Shown piece by piece: positions 57,190-64,000 of a stretch of DNA of 64,000 nucleotides; the stretch's first letter is position 1; each line of letters starts with the position of its first letter. Origin of the DNA: Trichobilharzia szidati. Its lineage: Eukaryota; Platyhelminthes; Trematoda; Strigeidida; Schistosomatidae. The translations under genes and the position numbers were made by a program. A model generated the notes under the pieces. It worked only from the letters and a program-made list of their open reading frames with translations. It was not told the origin of the DNA and searched no databases. The stretch lies in contig OX235279.1 in the NCBI GenBank assembly GCA_944472155.2, forward strand, positions 115,002,110 to 115,066,109. Direction: 5' to 3'.

Positions 57190-57265
57190 GACATTTCAGG
57201 ACTGTAATTTATAACATCACTGAACGTGCCTGTAAAAATGGCATGCATTTCTTGTAAACTTACCC
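57190..57265 (+). repeat. 3'-terminal fragment of the CR1-like family
   Basis: GTGCCTGTAAAAATGGCATG followed by CATTTCTTGTAAACTTA matches the 3' end of the element at 45501-48240 (reverse complement of 45540-45575). Only the terminal stretch is recognisable. Confidence 0.6.
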
Positions 57266-60200
57266 GTTTATGCGAAATGTAAACGATTACCATAAAACTT
57301 CACCAGTTGTGGAATTTGCACAACCACTATGTCCATTTCACACTCAACCGAAGAAAAATTACCTGGGACTTTTGAAAAAGATTTCACGTGAGTATATATA
57401 TTTCATGAACTTCAAACGCCATGGTAATCGAAATATTTTCCTGAAGATGTGAACATATTTACCTTCCATGGCAACAAGTGAGGATTTTATCAAGGGACAT
57501 CCACATTTACTTAGCAGTCCAATGCTGAAATTATACCCGATGCTGCTAAATTACTCAAAAAAGTGGACTATGGATGAAGCAGTACTTGCATACACTGATT
57601 CTAATGTATTTGAATAGCCTAAAAACACTCCGTTTACTTTCTGTCGTAATTCAAACACAACAATAAGCTACTCACTAAGAGTGATTTCAGGAGACTGATC
57701 TGCCTTTGTCTTCGGAATAAACTGGCCGTTTGTATTCCACTTCAAAATATGAGTACACTTCCAGACTGATGTTGCTCATCTGTTCATTCATTTTTACGGC
57801 TACATTTTGTTTCTACTCATCGAAATACCTCACCTCGAACAAGCAACGAGTAACCATTACTTATGAATATGTGTCCTTAAATGTTTGAATATAGCTTCAC
57901 CACTTGATGTTTTCACTTTCCAGGTATCAATTTTTACTTGTGTTAACACCAATTCCAGCTTCAAAGGATAGTTTCAAACTTTGACTATTGCACTTCTTCG
58001 GCATATATCATCCGTCCGACATGCGAGTACTGATAATGTTTGCCTTCAACAAATTTGTATCGACACCAAAGGCGGACTGCATACAGATGGCAATATAACT
58101 CAACGGCAAATCCTCTCTGAATGTGGCACTCAATTTTAGAAATGGCTCAAATTTTGGAAACTCTGGAGATTACAGCATTCGTTAAAGTTAATATTCAATG
58201 CTGCCGGTTAGAATATCCATGTCGAATATAAGGGATAGATTTATCAATGATTTAACATACAATACAGAGCTATCGACGCTGGAAGCCATTCGCTTCAGCA
58301 GCAAGCCCCATGACATCATCAAGATAAGTCAGTAGCCAAGAAAATAAAACAAGAGTTCATAAGATGTAAGCATAAACATCACTGTAAATACAGCAAACTT
58401 CATGAACTCATGAAGCCGGCTCATCCTCCCACAGGAGATAGCCGAAGTAAAGTAAGTAAGATATTAATGAGTTAACGTAGTAGGAATTACTAGGAGTTTG
58501 TAATATTTGTGTGTGGTTTCGTCAGCCAGTATTTTGCAAGCAATCTGATATAGCGACTGTCTCTAAACTCAAATCCATAGAGTCGAAATAGGCCGGAGAC
58601 TACGCATATATGGTTTCAAGACGATTCTGCAAACCGTCGCCAAACAAGCGCACATAATGAAGTTCCAGGCTAATTGGGATATGTACACTTACAAAACCTA
58701 TTGTTTTTTACTCCATATCTCTTGTTTCGAGACACAGGATAAGCGAAGTACTGCCACAAATGCGTGGGGGTTGAAATAGGAGTTCAGCATCCTCTCTGAT
58801 TACTTATCTTCAGGTAGGACTACAGGCGACTTTTAGAGACTTTGTGCTTCGAAGACTGAGTGTATAAACTTCATGACACCCTATTTGACACGTACTATAT
58901 GTGATAACAAAAAGGAGTCAGGTATCAAACTACTAACTCTCTTTATTGATCCAAACCAACTATTCGAAATATTACCACAACTTTTAATGAAACGTAGTTG
59001 TAAATTATCTATCTATACATAAGATTTAAGAGCGTGAGATATTTTCGCATATTACGAATATAAAGTCAGTCTCGTTTAGACTAACTTTATATTCATTCTT
59101 TTCAATAAATTCTCTTCTGGTACTTACCATTATAAAAAATACTACAACAACAGACAGTCGCAAGGATTAGTCGTAGGATGACAAAGTAAATAATATTTGT
59201 ACGACATATATGGTGAGCTGAATGAAATTACGGATTTTCTCAAATCCAAGGCGACTATGACAAGCCATCATTGATTCACATGATGCGGAGAAGGCTGACG
59301 GGTTAACACAAGGTTGTGTGAGCTGAACGGGTGATTACGAGTGCAACAACCAATTGTCCCTGAAATGGTCAGTATGCGAAATGAGTGAGGCGAGGTCATG
59401 TGTTGAGTGAAGAAGCCATACCAACACTAATAATTCGCAATAGCATAGATGTAAAATTCGATAGTCTTTGAAAAACGCCAGAATAAGGAGTGTAAATAGA
59501 TAAAGATTAAGACTAAAACTGCTGGTGCGAAGGTAGAAAGAAATGTAGAAGACCAATGGAAGTAAGGAGGTCTGTGAATGATAGTGACTCCAAAATATTG
59601 AACGTAACTTTTGAGTTTGTGCCGACTTCAACACGACATCTTACATCTACCAAGTGTGATAGAATTGAACCTTTTATGCACTTGTATTCATCCTTTCGGA
59701 AAGAGGCTGGAAACTGTCCTGGAACCAGTAAACAAACTTGCCTAATCTCACGGCTTTGCAATTTGGATCATAGGAACATTTTTAACGCAATGTGCATGAT
59801 GAAGAGCTGAAATTAGGCTAGATGTCTTTCAGTTTCAGGATTGACACTGGACGGCTTCTAGGGTGTAGATAAACATGTCCACAGTGGAAATCCCTCTTTA
59901 TCATTCCACTTAATTGTACAGGCGAAAACGACGTCTTCATTTCCGTTTACAGTTTGTATTTGTGACTGTCATAAGCTATGTCAGTCTTCATTATTACATG
60001 TTTTAGTTCGGCTTATGTAGAAAATGTGTGGTAGTCAGGGACGTCCAGTGTATTCCAAAAAGCATAGCTTGAGTGAATAGTAGAGGGTTTCCAACACTAT
60101 TGTATTTTATATGCTCCTTTCGCAAGACACAGGGGAGAATTCCCGGTGCTGGTGGCGTCGCCTTGCCGTAACTCAATTAAAGTTTCCCTGAAGGAGGTGG

Positions 60201-61029
60201 CTAACTGTCTCTTTTGCAATGTGTCTTGACCTGTGACCACCGACTCACTAGGCTTTTGATTTCTCTTCATTCAAGTTCGAAATGTCTGGGAATTTCGAGA
60301 TATAAAACGTCCGCAAACCCTTTTGCTCATGTAGTGTGGCCATCCAGTCCACTCCGACATTAGTTATCACATCAGTCAGCACTCCGTATGACTGATATGC
60401 ACCGATAACCGCAGCTAACAGGAGAACTCATTTGAATATCTGTGGGCACTAAGGACAAGGTAGCTGTGGGTAATTCCCGAAAATTATTAGCCCAAAGCAT
60501 TCATCACTCAACATCGGAGGCTAACCTTCACTGTTTAGGTTGACCTGTTAACCTGAAAGCTAGCGGTCAAACATACTTGCCATTTCGCATGCAGTTGTGT
60601 TGTTCGGGCTCGATCCCCACCTAGGTAAAGAATCACCCTTGCACTATGATTTTGGCCCTTAATATACTCCTATTTTAGACGACCAATTTGGTGTTTTGCT
60701 TTGTCTTCGGTCTGCGCGGAAGGAACACTATGAATGGGGTATGAAACTTCGAGTTGGTATACATCGTAATGTCCGTGAATACCAACAAGTCCTCAGCCTT
60801 TAGATGAGCATTGTATTATCAATAAGAAGTAAACTGTTACATTGTATGCATTCGAAGGATTCACTCAAATAACGTGTGTTTAATGAGGAACAATTATAAT
60901 AATGATAGCAGCCAAACAGAAGAGTGTTTATAGGCTGAGGATGTTGACGTTGACGGATAGTACGAAGCATACTAATGCGAGATCTAATACCCACAACTTA
61001 TGTGGTATTCGTTCCTCTTAGACCAAAGT
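57266..61029. other. intergenic DNA, no gene recognised
   Basis: No open frame here has a family motif. The frames at 59335-59810 on both strands are unremarkable. A 39-base hairpin lies at 59056-59094. A degenerate tRNA-like stretch with GGGCTCGATCCCC (about 60608-60620) suggests an eroded SINE at 60540-60630. The remainder is unique-looking AT-rich DNA. Confidence 0.45.
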
Positions 61030-62187
61030 CAGAGCAAACACCAGGATTGATCGTCCAAATTACGAATTATATTTCGGGACCGAATCGGAGTGCGAATGTT
61101 TGCTTTACTTGTGAAAATACCCATTGGGACATTGATGAATGTGCCACTCACAAACACAATTTGTTTCCTCTGCAAATATATGGATGAGAAAAATCTGAGT
61201 ATCGGAACACTAACCTCATATCTGGAGGAGTGGTTATTAAGGTGCACACTCAACGTAAAACTTACATTCAACGTCGCCATCTATAGACAGAAGGACGGGA
61301 GTGTTATGGGCTCTCTCCTCGGCCCACTTTTGGCAGACTGCTTCATGGCCAGCCTGGATAACGGCATCTTACAATCAACCATGGGCATACTGCTGCTGTA
61401 CAAAAGACACATCGATCACGCTCTTATAGCTCGTCAGGATGGTCCTGAATTAAATTGTATCTTGCAGGAGTTCAACAACTGCCATCCTTCAATTAAGTTC
61501 ACAATGGAAGTTGAAAACAAATCAAAGATTCCATTCCTGGACGTCGAATTGACAAGAAGAGATGACGGAACTCTGAAAAATCTATCCACAGAAAACCAAC
61601 ATTAAAATGGCCAACTGACAAACTTCTACAGTTAGATACCTATCAGCCGTAAAAGAACTCCCAAAATCTCGCTAACCCACCGTACTGAAAGAATTTGTAG
61701 TGATGACTTTTTAGAAGAAGAGCTCACATCTCTCAAAAGCATCCTGGTTCAAAATGGATACCAACCGCGTCTCGAGAGGAAGAACATGAAACCTAGGCCA
61801 AAATGAGAAGAATACACTTCGGTGCCAGAGAAAAAACTTTGTTTGAATCTAGAATTCAAGGTGACTTAGCAGCAGATATCCTTAAAGGGACAATCTCCAC
61901 ATCCCCGAAGAAAACTTTCTGCAGCAACTCTAAGAGTGATACTCTCTGGCCGCCCACTACTTCGGAGCAACGGGAAGGACAGGCTTCCGCACATGACCAC
62001 ATCAATGTGCATATATCAGTTCACCTGCTCGTGCGGAGCTAGCTACATAGGTCGTTCTATGCGGTCCTTATCAAAACGTGCTAGAAAACATTATCCAGCA
62101 TGGCTGCAAAGAGGAGGCAATGGTCCAATCAAGAGCTCCATAACTGAACACCTCGTCAATACCCGTCACAGCATCTCAATTGACTAA
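61030..62187 (+). pseudogene. Penelope-like element: reverse transcriptase and GIY-YIG endonuclease
   Basis: The RT block reads LCKYMDEKNLSIGTLTSYL, YRQKDGSVMGSLLGPLLADC, YKRHIDHALIA and KIPFLDVELTRRDDG (61170-61580), the PLE order. The catalytic YxDD is changed to HIDH and the usual MGSPLGP to MGSLLGP. After a linker with several stops, the endonuclease reads [29 protein letters not shown] and SSITEHLVNTRHSISID (62004-62184). Five or more lesions make it inactive. It is the longest PLE copy here and the only one with RT. The C-terminal half resembles the fragments at 15894-16338 and 17480-17672. Confidence 0.88.
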
Positions 62188-62316
62188 GGTGGCTTAGAGA
62201 CAATATTGCATAGAATTAGGGAACACTCACAACTTATGCAATATCAATATTTGAAAACCAAAGAAATAATTTTAAATGCGAATAAATATTGATAAATATT
62301 TCCAACATGATATGAA

Positions 62317-64000
62317 TTAATAATAATAATTTATATTTTCATATAAACATAAATTTACATGAAAATTCATGCCATTTTACAGGCACAATCAAGTATGATA
62401 CAATGTCAAATAGTAGATTGTCTACAAGTTAACAATGTTTGAACAGCTAAATATTTGATATATGTATAAATGCACTCTTTGTCTGACCCATGTCGTATCA
62501 TTATTGAATTAAACAGTAGTCCTCCAGGTTGCGCAGGAAAATCGGCTTCATTTCGTTTTCAACCCGTAGTTGTAGGCATACGATAGCCAACCAATATTGA
62601 GGTAAGTACAACGTTTACAAGGGATAGTAAGCTGTTTTAGAAAAGTAAAGATGCTAAGGTGAATCATTAAAGTGTAATGAAATAGGCAAATGCAATGTAT
62701 CATTAATATATGCATTCATAAAGGAAATACAATGGGAGACTATAATCCCTAGGTTGACAAAGTTCCTTTGCAATATATAATGCTACCCTATAGGTTTTAC
62801 TATCATGTTGTCCACTTTTGGTTTAATACAATTATCCACAAGCCGGTTGTTTTTATTTCATACCTTTTTGTGTTTGGTGCACAACCGTACCCTATAGAGA
62901 ATAGGAATAAAATAAGTCGAATCAAATTCATAAAGAGCTATAAAATGTTAGGTTTAGTGGAATATAATGAGTATGTGAAGACGTTATTAGAAAATGTATG
63001 AGATGAGACATTGTTAAGTGATATTCGAAGAAACGACAAAGGAAAGCATGTCAATTTATAAGATGTCCCATAAATCTGTGCAGAGCCCACGTGGTCGCAT
63101 CTCAGCAATAGGTTGACCGAATGGTATATGTTTAAAGGTATAAGCATGATCTGTCCAGGTGATCATTATTATCTTATTCAAGATAAAGATTCAAGCCCTC
63201 ATAGAAATCTCGAGCCATCAAATTGCATATTGCTGTTCCTGCAGAATGGGGCGATTCACCTTAATGTCCACCACCATATCTACTGATCAGCATGCGCCAC
63301 CCTCCCTCCTTTTATGATGTTAGGCTCTGATTGTTATGGCTACAGCAAATATATTGCTTGATTCCAGAAACGTTCGTACCTCACATTCCATTTGCCTAGC
63401 TTTCTTAGTGAGTGCTTCCAATTGATCTCCACATACAGATTTATGAACATATTATACAGGTGTGCATGCGTCCTAATGAAAAGATTAGTCTATAAGATGT
63501 TACACCCTTAAAGAGTAAAAAGAATAGGTTTTGTGAATAATGGAGCAAGATTCATCAGAACACTATAGTTAGAGTTCAATGTAGGTAGTATGAACTGAAA
63601 GTAAGGTCGGTTGGCAGGACTTATTGTACTAAATTATCATGACAGTCTTTTATATAGTGAACATTTGACATTGCAAAGTAACCAGTCTACACATATTATA
63701 AAACGATATTAACACAGAACCAACAGAATTTTAACATTTGGTTAACAATACCGCAGTGTGTGTATCCTGAAGAAGGGTAGTTAGTCTTACAGGGAGCCGT
63801 AAAGTAAATCAAACTATATATGATAAGAGTGTAATCAATATTATAATTCGTAACAGCTTTCATGACAAGTGCTTCCCATTAGGTGACATGGCACAATAAT
63901 CCCAGAGGACATTGTTAGCAGTATTATCATCATACTTGTGAACAAGTGGGTTACTACAAAAGACTAAGAAATTAGGTTTCCCTTAAGAGTTATGAAGGAT
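62317..64000 (-). repeat. 3' region of a CR1-like element that continues beyond the window
   Basis: A (TAA)n stretch at 62317-62330 followed by non-coding DNA aligns base by base with 45501-47140, the 3' untranslated region of the - strand CR1-like copy, at roughly 85-90 percent. Examples are GCAGAATGGGGCGATTCACC (63241 and 46411) and GGTCGGTTGGCAGGAC (63606 and 46786). Coding sequence would lie to the right of the window. Confidence 0.82.

Noticed and set aside
1..64000. CRISPR array, bacterial operons or phage genes
   Set aside because: No regularly spaced repeats, no Shine-Dalgarno-led gene series; all protein homology is to eukaryotic genes and retroelements.

Overview
The window looks like nuclear DNA of a schistosome-type trematode (blood fluke). 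The evidence is AT-rich, intron-rich genes with 26-38 nt micro-introns near their 5' ends and kilobase introns further on, set in a dense mix of decayed CR1-like and RTE-like non-LTR retrotransposons, Penelope-like elements (PLEs), Ty3/gypsy elements and tRNA-derived SINEs. I see no bacterial operon, CRISPR array or plasmid feature. Genus and species cannot be settled from this alone.

Two host genes can be assembled exon by exon. The first is COG1, subunit 1 of the conserved oligomeric Golgi complex, on the + strand at 4245-27840. It has 17 exons, all junctions are phase-consistent, and it predicts 1113 residues. The second is CCDC113, a ciliary/centriolar-satellite coiled-coil protein, on the - strand at 44378-33146. 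Seven exons were found, one intron is of GC-AG type, and the last roughly 30 residues were not located. The two genes are convergent.

Layout: 1-1000 unclassified repeat-like DNA; 1022-4140 a decayed CR1-like element cut by a solo LTR, ending 104 bp before the COG1 ATG; 4245-27840 COG1, whose long introns hold RTE, PLE and SINE copies; 27841-33145 intergenic DNA with a 70-bp tandem repeat and a PLE; 33146-44378 CCDC113, whose 8.2-kb intron holds a SINE, a fold-back tRNA-like repeat lies in the next large intron, and a complete but decayed RTE (39070-43400) is itself interrupted by a 911-bp composite insertion; 44862-48240 two opposed copies of one CR1-like family; 48890-57090 a three-level nest (old gypsy-type element on the - strand, split by a young Ty3/gypsy element at 49368-55868, itself split by a 5'-truncated CR1-like copy); 57100-61000 no recognisable gene; 61030-62187 a PLE; 62317-64000 the 3' region of another CR1-like copy that runs off the window.

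The most striking structure is a pair of 1.89-kb inverted copies of a decayed RTE fragment, in COG1 introns 8 and 14. They show no indel and only one substitution in the parts I compared, yet their homologous flanks are strongly diverged. They bracket exons 9-14, so they could drive gene conversion, inversion or RNA circularisation. Other notable points are hammerhead-ribozyme-like cores in the PLE terminal repeats, a GC-AG intron in CCDC113, and an LTR element with apparently identical LTRs that is already broken and carries a nested insertion.
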